A stretch of 51,304 bases of DNA from Clostridiaceae bacterium (GTDB lineage: Bacteria; Bacillota; Clostridia; Acetivibrionales; DUMB01), in assembly GCA_012840535.1 (NCBI GenBank), contig DULF01000207.1:1-51304 (forward strand), in the 5' to 3' direction. The notes beneath the pieces were generated by a model that was given only the letters and a program-made list of their open reading frames with translations, did no database searches and was not told where the DNA came from. Both the position numbers and the translations under genes were made by a program. Shown here piece by piece: positions 43,853 through 51,304 of the stretch (positions are counted from its first letter, which is position 1; each line of letters opens with the position of its first letter).

Positions 43853-44984
43853 ATGCTTGAATTGGAACAGCTTAAGCTTGAGATCGAAGCAATCAAAGAA
43901 GACCTTGATGAAATGGGGGCTTCACTTTGACATCCCAAAGCTGAGAAATGAAATTGAGGAACTGGAACAAAAGGCTGCAGAGCCGGGCTTTTGGGATGAT
44001 ATTGAGAAATCTCAGAAGGTTCTTCAAAGAACAAAGTCACTCAAAACAAAGCTTGAAAAATATCAGAAGCTTTGTGATGAGTGGAGCGATTTAATCACTT
44101 TGTGTGAGCTTGGCTTGGAAGAACAGGATGAGAGCGTGATACCTGAAGTTAATGAAGGGTTTAAAGAGCTGAAGAAAAATTTTGAGAAATTAAGACTGGA
44201 AACTCTCCTTACGGGACCATATGATAAAAATAATGCCATACTCACGCTTCATGCGGGCGCTGGCGGAACTGAAGCCCAGGACTGGGTGGAGATGCTTCTT
44301 AGAATGTATACCCGCTGGGCTGAACAAAGGGGCTATACCATAAAAACCCTTGATTTTCTTGCCGGTGAAGAAGCAGGCATAAAGAGTGTAACAATACAGG
44401 TAACCGGTGAAAACGCTTATGGATACTTGAAATCTGAGAAAGGCGTACACAGGCTGGTAAGGATTTCTCCCTTTGACGCTTCAGGGAGAAGACATACATC
44501 CTTTGCTTCGGTGGAAGTTTTACCGGAACTTGATGACACTATTGAGATTAATATTAACCCCGATGACTTGCGTATTGATACTTTCCGTTCAAGCGGAGCA
44601 GGGGGACAACATGTTAATAAGACAGATTCTGCTGTAAGGATAACCCATATTCCCACAGGCATTGTCGTATCCTGCCAAACTGAGCGTTCACAGCACCAGA
44701 ACAAGGAAACGGCAATGAAAATGCTTAAAGCCAAGCTCCTTGAACTGAAAGAACGTGAGCAAAAGGAGAAGATTGAAGACTTAAAGGGTGTTCAGATGGA
44801 AATTGCCTGGGGAAGCCAGATAAGGTCATATGTATTTTGTCCGTATACTCTTGTCAAGGATCACAGGACAAACTACGAAGAAGGAAATGTAAACTCTGTA
44901 ATGGACGGAGAAATTGACGGATTTATAAACGCATACCTTGTCGCGAACAGCAGTGTAAAAAATAATGAAGGAAGCCTGACCTAA
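43853..44984 (+). CDS. prfB: Peptide chain release factor 2 with programmed +1 frameshift
   Basis: RF2 reads UGA and UAA. Frame 0 begins ATG 43853 behind AAAGGGTG and runs 25 codons to CTT-TGA (43925-43930). Shifting by +1 at CTT gives GAC ATC CCA and the rest of the protein (DIPKLRNE...), making about 376 residues in all. The track shows only the second frame. Conserved parts are HAGAGGTEAQDWVEMLLRMY, the stop-codon motif region around RISPFDASGRRHTSF, and the catalytic GGQ in SSGAGGQHVNKTDSAVRI. A G-run (GGGGG) five bases before CTT likely acts as the internal Shine-Dalgarno that drives the shift. Low RF2 raises shifting, an autoregulatory loop known for this gene. Confidence 0.97.
43916..43931 (+). 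other. Programmed +1 frameshift site in prfB
   Basis: The sequence GGGGGCTTCACTTTGAC contains a Shine-Dalgarno-like G run, a five-base spacer and the slippery CTT followed by TGA C. In the Escherichia coli site the spacer is three bases, so this one is slightly longer. Confidence 0.93.
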
Positions 44985-45010
44985 TTAAGTGCCAGGCTCC
45001 TTCATTTTCT
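44964..45010 (+). terminator. Terminator overlapping the end of prfB
   Basis: AATGAAGGAaGCCTG (from 44964) pairs with CAGGCtCCTTCATT (ending 45006), followed by TT. The left arm covers the last prfB codons. The rest of the gap to 45187 is AT-rich, with no ORF recognised. Confidence 0.75.
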
Positions 45011-45187
45011 ATATCAATTGAGGACGAGAGTTGTATAACTACTATTCTACTCACCCAATATAATAATACCAAATGAGGAAATGATGTACAACGAATGTTA
45101 AGGACTTGTAAAATAAGTGAAACATAATAGTTATATTTTATCTGATGCACGGGAAATAATATTTCAGCCAAAAGAAAATATAGCGCA

Positions 45188-46138
45188 ATGGAGGTAAAAG
45201 CAACGTTATACAATAAGTTTTCTGATTATTTGAAAAACAAATATGGCACAAAGGTGTACAAGCTTCCTGTCAACCTTCCCGTTTCGTGTCCCAACAGAGA
45301 CGGATGTTTAAGCGATAAAGGGTGCATATTCTGCGGCGAAGAAGGGGCGGGCTTTGAAAGCCTTCCCAATTATGTTCCGGTAAGTGAACAATTGCTCAGG
45401 AATGCGGCATATATAGGCAGAAACTATAGTGCGCATAAATTTATAGCCTATTTTCAAAATTATTCAAATACGTATCTTCCCTTTGAAGACTTCAAACGGT
45501 ATGTCACTAACGCATGCATGGAAAATGTCGTTGCAATATACATATCAACTCGTCCCGATTGCATTAATGACAGGTACCTTGAATTTTTAAACGAAACCTC
45601 AAAGACAATGCAAAAGGATATTGTTATTGAACTAGGAATTCAGACCGTAAACTATAAAACGCTGAAAATGCTCAATAGAGGACATACGCTTGCAGAATTC
45701 ATAGATGCGATGCTGAGGATTAAAAGATTCGGCATTGGTTCATGTGCCCACTGCATTGTAGATTTGCCTATGGACACAATGGATGATGTTGTGGAAACTT
45801 CGAAAGTTTTGTCTGCTTTAGGGGTTGACCAGGTTAAGTGCCATTCATTATACATTCTTAAAGACACCGTTTTGGGGGAAATGTACCTCAGGGGAGAAAT
45901 AAAGCCTGTAGAATTTGAAGAATATATTGAAAGAGTCATCAGTTTTTTAGAATATCTTGATCCTTCTATTGTAATTCAGAGATTGGCCGGGAGAGCTCCG
46001 GAGGAAAGGAGCCTGTTTTGCAATTGGGGCATGAGCTGGTGGAAGGTGCTTGACATGATTGAAGAAAAGATGAAAGCTGAAGGCAGGTACCAGGGAAGAA
46101 AATTTGGTTACTTGAACGGGGAAACCTGTATAAAGTAA
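45188..46138 (+). CDS. TIGR01212-family radical SAM protein (YtqA/YhcC-like)
   Basis: A 316-residue Elp3-type radical SAM protein. The cluster motif lies in SCPNRDGCLSDKGCIFCG (the last two Cys as CX2C), followed by GAGFESLP, YISTRPDCINDRYLEFL, IELGIQTVNYKTLKMLNRGHT and CAHCIVDLPMDTMDDV, all typical of TIGR01212. Relatives in Bacillus have been linked with tRNA wobble uridine modification; whether this one does so is not shown. The ATG at 45188 has no upstream ribosome site; the only GGAGG is inside the first codons. The start is therefore uncertain although no better standard codon exists. Confidence 0.88.
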   Translation: MEVKATLYNKFSDYLKNKYGTKVYKLPVNLPVSCPNRDGCLSDKGCIFCGEEGAGFESLPNYVPVSEQLLRNAAYIGRNYSAHKFIAYFQNYSNTYLPFEDFKRYVTNACMENVVAIYISTRPDCINDRYLEFLNETSKTMQKDIVIELGIQTVNYKTLKMLNRGHTLAEFIDAMLRIKRFGIGSCAHCIVDLPMDTMDDVVETSKVLSALGVDQVKCHSLYILKDTVLGEMYLRGEIKPVEFEEYIERVISFLEYLDPSIVIQRLAGRAPEERSLFCNWGMSWWKVLDMIEEKMKAEGRYQGRKFGYLNGETCIK

Positions 46139-46157
46139 GCATATGGCATAAATTTTC

Positions 46158-46186
46158 TTTACAACACATCTTACTAATGCTACAAT
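46158..46186 (+). promoter_or_regulatory. Predicted sigma-A promoter of the ROK gene
   Basis: TTTACA (46158-46163) and TACAAT (46181-46186) are 17 bases apart. The palindromic operator candidate begins 10 bases after the -10, around the expected transcription start. Confidence 0.65.
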
Positions 46187-46196
46187 ATAACTATAC

Positions 46197-46217
46197 TTTG
46201 TATAACATTTAAACAAA
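46197..46217. promoter_or_regulatory. Candidate ROK operator 1
   Basis: TTTGTATAA-CAT-TTAAACAAA is a 9-3-9 palindrome with one mismatch between arms. Both half-sites are identical to those at 47452-47472. It covers the likely transcription start of the ROK gene, as expected for autoregulation. It resembles XylR-type ROK operators in its TTTGT...ACAAA ends. Confidence 0.75.
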
Positions 46218-46240
46218 CCAGGTATTATACAGGACCTTTT

Positions 46241-47407
46241 ATGCGGAACACAATTTCAGATATACAAAATGTAAAACTGAATAATATGAAAATTGTCCTT
46301 GATGCCATCAGGAAAAGAGGAACAGTTTCAAGGGCCTCTATTGCCAGGATAACAGGTCTTACAAGGGCAACAGTTTCGTCGTTGGTTGATGAACTTCTTG
46401 AAAAAGGACTTGTTGAAGAGATAGGGGAAGGAAAGTCCAGCGGCGGACGAAAACCGATATTGTTGAAACTGAATGCAAACAGCTACCTTGCTGTGGGAAT
46501 AAACCTATCCGATGACAAAACCATAAGAGGGTATTTGTGCAACCTGGAAGCAGAAGTTGTTGCTATAGCGGAACAAAAGTACGAAAACAATTTTGACAGT
46601 ATACTATATGCAATTCTGAATATAGTATCGAATTTGCTTAAAGCAGTTCCTGAAAAAAGCAAGATAGCAGGTATTGGTATAGGCGCTGCGGGAATTGTCA
46701 ATCCTTCCAAAAAAGAAGTGTTGTTCAGTACAAATTTTGATATTTTAGGTGCCGGACTGGTCAAAAAGCTTATTGAAAAATATAGCCTTCCTGTGTATAT
46801 AGAAAATGAATCCAATGCTGCTGCATGGGCGGAGAAAGAGTACGGCAGCGGAAAAGGCTTTAACAATATACTATACCTTTCCAAAGGAAAGGGGATTGGT
46901 TCAGGTATTATAATTGACGGCAACATATATTATGGAAGTTTTTACGGTGCCGGCGAAATCGGGCATGTTATGGTAGACCCAAACGGAATGAGGTGCAGAT
47001 GTGGCGCAATAGGATGCCTTGAGACTTTTATCGGGCAAGAGAAGATACTAGCCCAAATAAAAGAGAAAACAGGAGAAGAGTTGAGCATTAATGACGCAAT
47101 AAAGCGTTATTCCAATGGAGACCCGGATATTAAAGAGGTTGTGAGCTGTGAAGCTTCTTACCTTGGAAAGGCGTTGGCAATTTCTTCGAGCTTGCTGAAT
47201 ATTGACCAGATAATACTTGGAGGCTATATAATCCAGTATGGCAGCAATTTTCTTGCACAGGTTGAGGAGTCTTTCCGCGAACACACAATGAGTTATTACC
47301 GTGACAGGATCAGTATTAAATTTGCAAAACTTGGAAGGGATGCCGTAGGAATTGGCGGAGCTTCGCTTGTGCTAAAAAGGGTATGGGACCTGGAAATTAT
47401 CAGGTAA
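46241..47407 (+). CDS. ROK-family transcriptional regulator (NagC/XylR type)
   Basis: 388 residues. The N-terminal winged helix (MKIVLDAIRKRGTVSRASIARITGLTRATVSSLVDELLEKGLVEEIG) precedes a ROK sugar-kinase-like domain with VGINLSDDKTIRGY, GIGAAGIVNPSKKEV, ENESNAAAWAEKEYG and the zinc motif CRCGAIGCLE. The hexokinase-like Asp-Gly pattern is weak, so it most likely binds a sugar without phosphorylating it. It is the only regulator near the M24 and PIG-L genes, and identical operator-like palindromes precede it and the M24 gene, which suggests that it controls both. The effector sugar is unknown. Confidence 0.92.
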   Translation: MRNTISDIQNVKLNNMKIVLDAIRKRGTVSRASIARITGLTRATVSSLVDELLEKGLVEEIGEGKSSGGRKPILLKLNANSYLAVGINLSDDKTIRGYLCNLEAEVVAIAEQKYENNFDSILYAILNIVSNLLKAVPEKSKIAGIGIGAAGIVNPSKKEVLFSTNFDILGAGLVKKLIEKYSLPVYIENESNAAAWAEKEYGSGKGFNNILYLSKGKGIGSGIIIDGNIYYGSFYGAGEIGHVMVDPNGMRCRCGAIGCLETFIGQEKILAQIKEKTGEELSINDAIKRYSNGDPDIKEVVSCEASYLGKALAISSSLLNIDQIILGGYIIQYGSNFLAQVEESFREHTMSYYRDRISIKFAKLGRDAVGIGGASLVLKRVWDLEIIR

Positions 47408-47451
47408 ACTAAAAGCACATAGTTGTGCTCGTAATAATATATTTTTAAGAC

Positions 47452-47472
47452 TTTGTATAATAATTAAACAAA
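47452..47472. promoter_or_regulatory. Candidate ROK operator 2
   Basis: TTTGTATAA-TAA-TTAAACAAA, with half-sites identical to operator 1, lies 25 bases before the M24-like gene. It overlaps a TATAAT (47456-47461) that may be the -10 box, so binding would block transcription of the M24/PIG-L pair. Confidence 0.75.
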
Positions 47473-47496
47473 TAAAATAACAGGAGGTTAATTTTT

Positions 47497-48855
47497 ATGG
47501 AAAGAATTAAGGAATGGATCAATGAGGCAAGGATAATAGGTGAAATTCTCAAGGATGCTCCGAACATTGACAGGGAATTCAGGGTATCTACAGAAGAGTT
47601 TAAAAGAAGGCAGCAGGCAGTGATAGATGCCCTTGAAAAAAACGGACTGCAGGCGGCAATAGTGTACTCGGATGAGCATTACAACGGCGATGTTCCATAC
47701 CTTGGGGGGAACACAAACATATCCATTGAGCCTGTCGCAGGGGTGATAGGGAAGAACGGGTTTCATATACTGGCAGGGCTTGAAGGAGGATATGTTGCGG
47801 AACAGCTTTCTCCGAGGTCCGGCGCAAAAGTACATAAGGTTGAAATGCTAAAGCTGGCTGATGAAGATTACCCAATTGATGCCGAGAGGGTAGAGGATGT
47901 AATTGAAGAAGCTGCTGGATGCAAACCGGAAAGAATAGGACTTCTGACGCCGAGAGCTGTTATACCTGTGGGCATATGTGAATTTCTTGCAAACTATCTT
48001 GGCGGGTTTGACAAAATAGTGGATGCCCAGGAGCTTTATTACAAGATAAAGTATGAGAAGTCCGACGAAGAAATGAGATTAATAGAAGAAGCAAGCAAAA
48101 TAGCAGATATCATGGTCAAGGGCATGCTCTATATCCTGAAACCGGGAATGTATGAAACCCAGGTAGCCCAATGGGGGTATGCTATTGGACTGGAACTTGG
48201 GGCTGAAGAAATGGGTTTTGACGTAATGGTGACTTCAGGGGAAGCAAACCGTACACTTATAGGAAAAGCCTTAAACAGGAGAATTAAGGAAGGAGACATC
48301 GTGCATATAGGTGTAGCGCCGAAACGCGACGGCCTTACAGCTTGTGAGAGAGTTTCGGTAGTTGCAGTGGATGACCCGTCTAAAGTTACCAGGGAGCAAA
48401 AATACTGGTTTGATTTTGTGGAGGAAGCATTTAGGGTAGGATATGAAGCATATGTAAAGGTTGCTGAAGAAAACTTGCCTGCAAAGCTACAGGAACAGGC
48501 TCTTGTAGATTATTTTGCGTCCAGGCAGGAGGAAGTATGCAGGAAAATAGGAAAAAGAATTGACTTGACCAAGCAAAAACCTTATACAGGAACTCACAAT
48601 GCAGGATATACAGAGTGCCAGGAATTCTACGGAGCAATAACCTTAAATTCCCATGAACCTCTTGGCAACCAGATAGTTACAATGTTGGATGTAGCCATAA
48701 GAGGTGTGGGCAACAAGTGGGATGAAATCGTAATTCCCGATCTGGACTATATAGTTGTTGAAAAAACCCTTGGCAAATATGGTAAAAAGGTAAGGATTCT
48801 TAACGATTTGCCCGTTAATGTGCAGGAGTTTGTGGGGAAAGGGTATAAGGTTTAA
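47497..48855 (+). CDS. M24-family 'pita-bread' protein with a degenerate metal site
   Basis: 452 residues. An N-terminal creatinase-like domain is followed by an M24 fold (SDEEMRLIEEASKIADIMVKGMLYILKPGMYETQVAQWGY). In metallopeptidases the first two metal ligands are Asp residues in a segment like NIDVTVIKDGFHGDTS; here it reads VHIGVAPKRDGLTACERV, with Gly and Cys at those positions. A His is kept in GTHNAGYTE, but the two Glu positions appear as Asp (TMLDV, DLDYIVV). A dinuclear metallopeptidase is therefore unlikely; a metal-free hydrolase such as creatinase is a better model. AGGAGG lies before the start. It is likely co-transcribed with the PIG-L gene. Confidence 0.85.
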   Translation: MERIKEWINEARIIGEILKDAPNIDREFRVSTEEFKRRQQAVIDALEKNGLQAAIVYSDEHYNGDVPYLGGNTNISIEPVAGVIGKNGFHILAGLEGGYVAEQLSPRSGAKVHKVEMLKLADEDYPIDAERVEDVIEEAAGCKPERIGLLTPRAVIPVGICEFLANYLGGFDKIVDAQELYYKIKYEKSDEEMRLIEEASKIADIMVKGMLYILKPGMYETQVAQWGYAIGLELGAEEMGFDVMVTSGEANRTLIGKALNRRIKEGDIVHIGVAPKRDGLTACERVSVVAVDDPSKVTREQKYWFDFVEEAFRVGYEAYVKVAEENLPAKLQEQALVDYFASRQEEVCRKIGKRIDLTKQKPYTGTHNAGYTECQEFYGAITLNSHEPLGNQIVTMLDVAIRGVGNKWDEIVIPDLDYIVVEKTLGKYGKKVRILNDLPVNVQEFVGKGYKV

Positions 48856-48947
48856 TTTATAATTCTGTTGTAAAAAAAACTCATGTACAGCTTAAGCATG
48901 AATTCAGCATTTTAAAATGTTATTGTGAAAAGGACGGGTGAAAAAAG

Positions 48948-49799
48948 ATGAAGGATTCTATCAATTATATTGATATTGATGCAAGAAAGGTATCGGCAGA
49001 TATAAATACAATCTTTCCTGGATGGGACGGGAATAACGAGAAGGTGTGCGTGTTCAGCCCTCACGATGACGATGCTATAATAGGTGCCGGCTATGCCATT
49101 GAAGCTGCCATTGAAGCAGGCGCGGAAGTATATATATTTATATTCTGCTGCGGAGATGCAGGATACAGCTATTTGGAACAAAAAGATGAGATAGTTGAAA
49201 TAAGAAAAGCGGAAACGGTAAAAGCGTATCAAAAAATCGGCGTAAAGAAGGAGAACATAATAAGGTTTGAATACAGCGATTTCAGCGCATTGCAGAACAT
49301 AGGCTGGAAACTTGTTAATGGAAGTGAAGGCAGTTTTAAAAAAGTGATCACCAAATTGAGAGAATTAAAAATAACGCGCGTGCTGGTACCTAATCACAAT
49401 AGAGAACATATCGACCACCTGGCGGTAAACATAATCGGATCATATGATTCTCCGCAAGCAGGCGATCCGATCCTGGTTGACTGGGCTGAGCCAAATACTG
49501 TAAAGAGTGTGCTTGAATATTCCGTATGGGCTGATTTTTCTCCGGAGGATGCCCTCGTCTGCAACAGGAGCAGCAAGCTTAGAGCAAACAGGATAATCAA
49601 AGTTAACAAGGCTTTCGAGGAAAAAATACGCGAAGGAATAAAAGAATACAAGTCCCAGGGTGAAATTATCAAAGGTCTTATAGCATCAAGAGACGAAAGG
49701 CTTTCAAGTGATGGACAATACATTGAACTGTATATTTCATTTGATCCAAGGCCTAAGCTTGATTACAAACCATACTTGGAATTCCTGGAGAAAATTTAA
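48948..49799 (+). CDS. PIG-L family (LmbE-like) deacetylase
   Basis: 283 residues. The family zinc motif appears as FSPHDDDAIIGAG (usual AHPDDE/PHxDD) near the N-terminus, with the third ligand His in NHNREHIDHLAVN. PIG-L proteins remove acetyl groups from N-acetylglucosamine on lipids, mycothiol/bacillithiol precursors or sugars. The acid residues needed for catalysis look intact. It follows the M24-like gene after 92 bases and, with the ROK gene, suggests use of an amino-sugar compound. The substrate remains open; bacillithiol cannot be excluded. Confidence 0.9.
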   Translation: MKDSINYIDIDARKVSADINTIFPGWDGNNEKVCVFSPHDDDAIIGAGYAIEAAIEAGAEVYIFIFCCGDAGYSYLEQKDEIVEIRKAETVKAYQKIGVKKENIIRFEYSDFSALQNIGWKLVNGSEGSFKKVITKLRELKITRVLVPNHNREHIDHLAVNIIGSYDSPQAGDPILVDWAEPNTVKSVLEYSVWADFSPEDALVCNRSSKLRANRIIKVNKAFEEKIREGIKEYKSQGEIIKGLIASRDERLSSDGQYIELYISFDPRPKLDYKPYLEFLEKI

Positions 49800-49849
49800 G
49801 GCTATACCATGTTTTGCTGTAATTTGGCATTAAGGAAACTTTTATAGAC

Positions 49850-49882
49850 GGACTACCCTGTAAGAAGGGTGGTCCTTTTTTT
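49850..49882 (+). terminator. Terminator after the PIG-L gene
   Basis: GGACTACCCT (49850-49859) pairs with AGGGTGGTCC (49866-49875), one G-T pair, followed by seven T. Confidence 0.88.
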
Positions 49883-49947
49883 ATCCATTTTTTATAGTAA
49901 TTTAGTATTAAATTTGGTAAAATAAATTTATGAAAGGAGTGCAAAAA

Positions 49948-50280
49948 ATGGAAGACAAAACATTTGAATTGATGACGAAAATGTACAGTGAGTTTACTGA
50001 ATTTAAGAAAGACATGTATGATTTTAAGAAGGACATGTATGAATTTAAGAAGGACATGTATGAATTCAAACAGGAGATGTATGAATTTAAGAAAGAAACG
50101 AAGAATGATATAATAAGGTTGGAAAATAAGCTGGATTCAACTTCCAAAGTTTTGTTCGACGGATACAAACAAACAGTTGAAAGACTTAGTGCCCTTGAGC
50201 AAAAAGTGGATGCTATTTCTGCAAAAGTTGAAAAACAGGATATTGAAATTAAAGTTATCAAAGGCGGAAAAACTATTTAA
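49948..50280 (+). CDS. Small coiled-coil protein with heptad tandem repeats
   Basis: About 110 residues; I do not recognise a function. After EDKTFELMTKMYSEFTE come heptads FKKDMYD, FKKDMYE, FKKDMYE, FKQEMYE and FKKETKN, then a predicted coiled coil (LENKLDSTSKVLFDGYKQTVERLSALEQKVDAISAKVEK) and the tail IKGGKTI. No signal or membrane segment. The ATG at 49948 has AAAGGAG before it; the track start at 49930 lies upstream. It is 18 bases before guaA, so the two are probably co-transcribed. Confidence 0.75.
   Translation: MEDKTFELMTKMYSEFTEFKKDMYDFKKDMYEFKKDMYEFKQEMYEFKKETKNDIIRLENKLDSTSKVLFDGYKQTVERLSALEQKVDAISAKVEKQDIEIKVIKGGKTI
49999..50100 (+). repeat. 21-bp tandem repeat coding for heptads
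   Basis: Four full units of the type GAATTTAAGAAGGACATGTAT (49999-50019, 50020-50040, 50041-50061, 50062-50082) and a partial fifth. Units differ by one to a few bases and keep the reading frame. Confidence 0.9.
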
Positions 50281-50298
50281 GACAAAGGAGTTGTTAGC

Positions 50299-51304
50299 TT
50301 GAATAACGAACAGGTATTGGTACTGGATTTTGGCGGGCAATACAATCAACTGATAGCAAGAAGAGTTAGAGACGCAAATGTTTATTGCGAAGTGCTTCCC
50401 TATAATACACCAATAGAAAAAATAAAAGAAAAAAATCCAAAAGGTATAATATTTACGGGAGGGCCTGCTTCAGTCCTTGATGATAATGCTCCGTTCTGTG
50501 ATAAAGAGATCTTTGAGCTTGGAATTCCCATACTTGGCATATGTTACGGAATGCAGCTGATGGCCGTAATGCTCGGTGGAAGCGTAAAAAAGGCAGAACA
50601 AAGGGAGTATGGACGTGTTGATGTTAATCTGGTCAATGAAAGTACATTGTTTGAAACTGTTGAGGATTGTACCATATGCTGGATGAGCCATACATATTAT
50701 GTGGACAGACTGCCTGAAGGTTTTGTCCGCACTGCAAGCTCAGCCAATTGTCCCACAGTGGCTATGGAAGACCCGAAAAGGAAATTTTACGGAGTCCAAT
50801 TCCATCCGGAAGTTAACCATACACAAAGAGGGACTGATATTCTGAAAAATTTCTTATATAAGATATGTGGATGCAAGGGCGACTGGAAAATGTCCTCTTT
50901 CGTGGAACAGACAGTAAAAGAAATTAAGGAAAAGGTAGGAAACCGGAAAGCCCTCTGTGCATTGTCCGGAGGCGTGGATTCCTCTGTTGCCGCCGTGCTG
51001 ATGCAAAAAGCAATAGGAAAGCAACTTGTGTGCATATTTGTAGACCACGGGCTTTTGAGGAAGTATGAAGCGGAACAGGTGGAGCAGGTATTCAAGGAAC
51101 AGTTTGATATGAACCTGATAAAGGTAAATGCCCAGGACAGGTTTTTGGATAAGTTAAAAGGAGTAACCGATCCCGAAAGAAAAAGAAAGATTATCGGAGA
51201 AGAGTTTATAAGGGTATTTGAAGAGGAAGCAAAGAAAATAGGCGCAATAGATTTCCTGGTACAGGGAACTATTTATCCTGATGTAATTGAAAGCGGAAAA
51301 GGAG
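50299..51304 (+). CDS. guaA: GMP synthase, glutamine-hydrolysing (3' truncated by window)
   Basis: The frame is open to the right edge and is missing from the ORF track. It begins TTG 50299 behind AAAGGAG and reads [24 protein letters not shown]. The N-terminal class I glutamine amidotransferase has nucleophile Cys in [11 protein letters not shown] and the His-Glu pair in QFHPEVNHT. The C-terminal ATP pyrophosphatase shows the P-loop [14 protein letters not shown] and FVDHGLLRK. About 335 of the usual 510 residues are visible. It converts XMP to GMP. Identification is firm. Confidence 0.97.
   Translation, partial: MNNEQVLVLDFGGQYNQLIARRVRDANVYCEVLPYNTPIEKIKEKNPKGIIFTGGPASVLDDNAPFCDKEIFELGIPILGICYGMQLMAVMLGGSVKKAEQREYGRVDVNLVNESTLFETVEDCTICWMSHTYYVDRLPEGFVRTASSANCPTVAMEDPKRKFYGVQFHPEVNHTQRGTDILKNFLYKICGCKGDWKMSSFVEQTVKEIKEKVGNRKALCALSGGVDSSVAAVLMQKAIGKQLVCIFVDHGLLRKYEAEQVEQVFKEQFDMNLIKVNAQDRFLDKLKGVTDPERKRKIIGEEFIRVFEEEAKKIGAIDFLVQGTIYPDVIESGKG

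Overview
The window looks like chromosome from a low-GC, anaerobic, Gram-positive bacterium of the class Clostridia, plausibly near Acetivibrio/Ruminiclostridium. The evidence is the purple-face style V-type ATPase operon, the [FeFe]-hydrogenase maturases HydE and HydG, a T-box leader, ydaO (c-di-AMP) and yybP-ykoY (Mn2+) riboswitches, a CIRCE element and strong AGGAGG ribosome sites. The species assignment is inference. No rRNA, tRNA, CRISPR array, phage or insertion sequence was found.

Layout. 1-7818: V-type ATPase operon atpI(partial)-K-E-C-F-A-B-D; subunit K carries the full Na+-ligand signature. Two copies of an inverted, AGAGGT-rich repeat flank atpAB. 7911-9821 (minus): nfeD-floA membrane-microdomain operon ending in an unknown small gene. 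10115-18188: sugar isomerase-like protein, DUF4097-like lipoprotein, CapA-like protein, bioY behind a BirA-type operator (minus), a GNAT acetyltransferase, a c-di-AMP riboswitch with an SH3-NlpC/P60 hydrolase, and comEC. 18224-21857: holA, a Zur-type regulator, and htpG behind a perfect CIRCE. 21942-24185 (minus): acyl-CoA synthetase and an XRE-cupin regulator. 24575-28385: single-chain purL. 28407-34895 (minus): a ZnuA-like protein behind a Fur-family palindrome, a P-type cation ATPase behind an Mn2+ riboswitch, and alpha-glucan phosphorylase. 35032-38536: phosphodiester glycosidase, unknown beta-rich protein, CsoR/CstR-family repressor, thioredoxin, DivIVA-like protein. 38642-41440 (minus): hydrogenase maturation operon TM1266-like/hydE/hydG with a possible attenuator leader. 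41793-43776: T-box leader, Lrp regulator, aminotransferase. 43853-46138: prfB with programmed frameshift, and a TIGR01212 radical SAM protein. 46241-49799: ROK regulator, a degenerate M24 'peptidase' and a PIG-L deacetylase. 49948-51304: coiled-coil protein with 21-bp repeats, and guaA (cut by the window end).

How it works together. Most genes are housekeeping, but the regulation is unusually easy to read. Metal control recurs: a Zur-like regulator, a zinc-binding protein behind a matching 7-1-7 palindrome, and an Mn2+ ON-switch before a cation exporter. The least explained items are the ROK/M24/PIG-L cluster with two identical 9-3-9 operator-like palindromes, the leader of the hydrogenase maturation operon, the repeat element inside the ATPase operon, and the small gene after floA.
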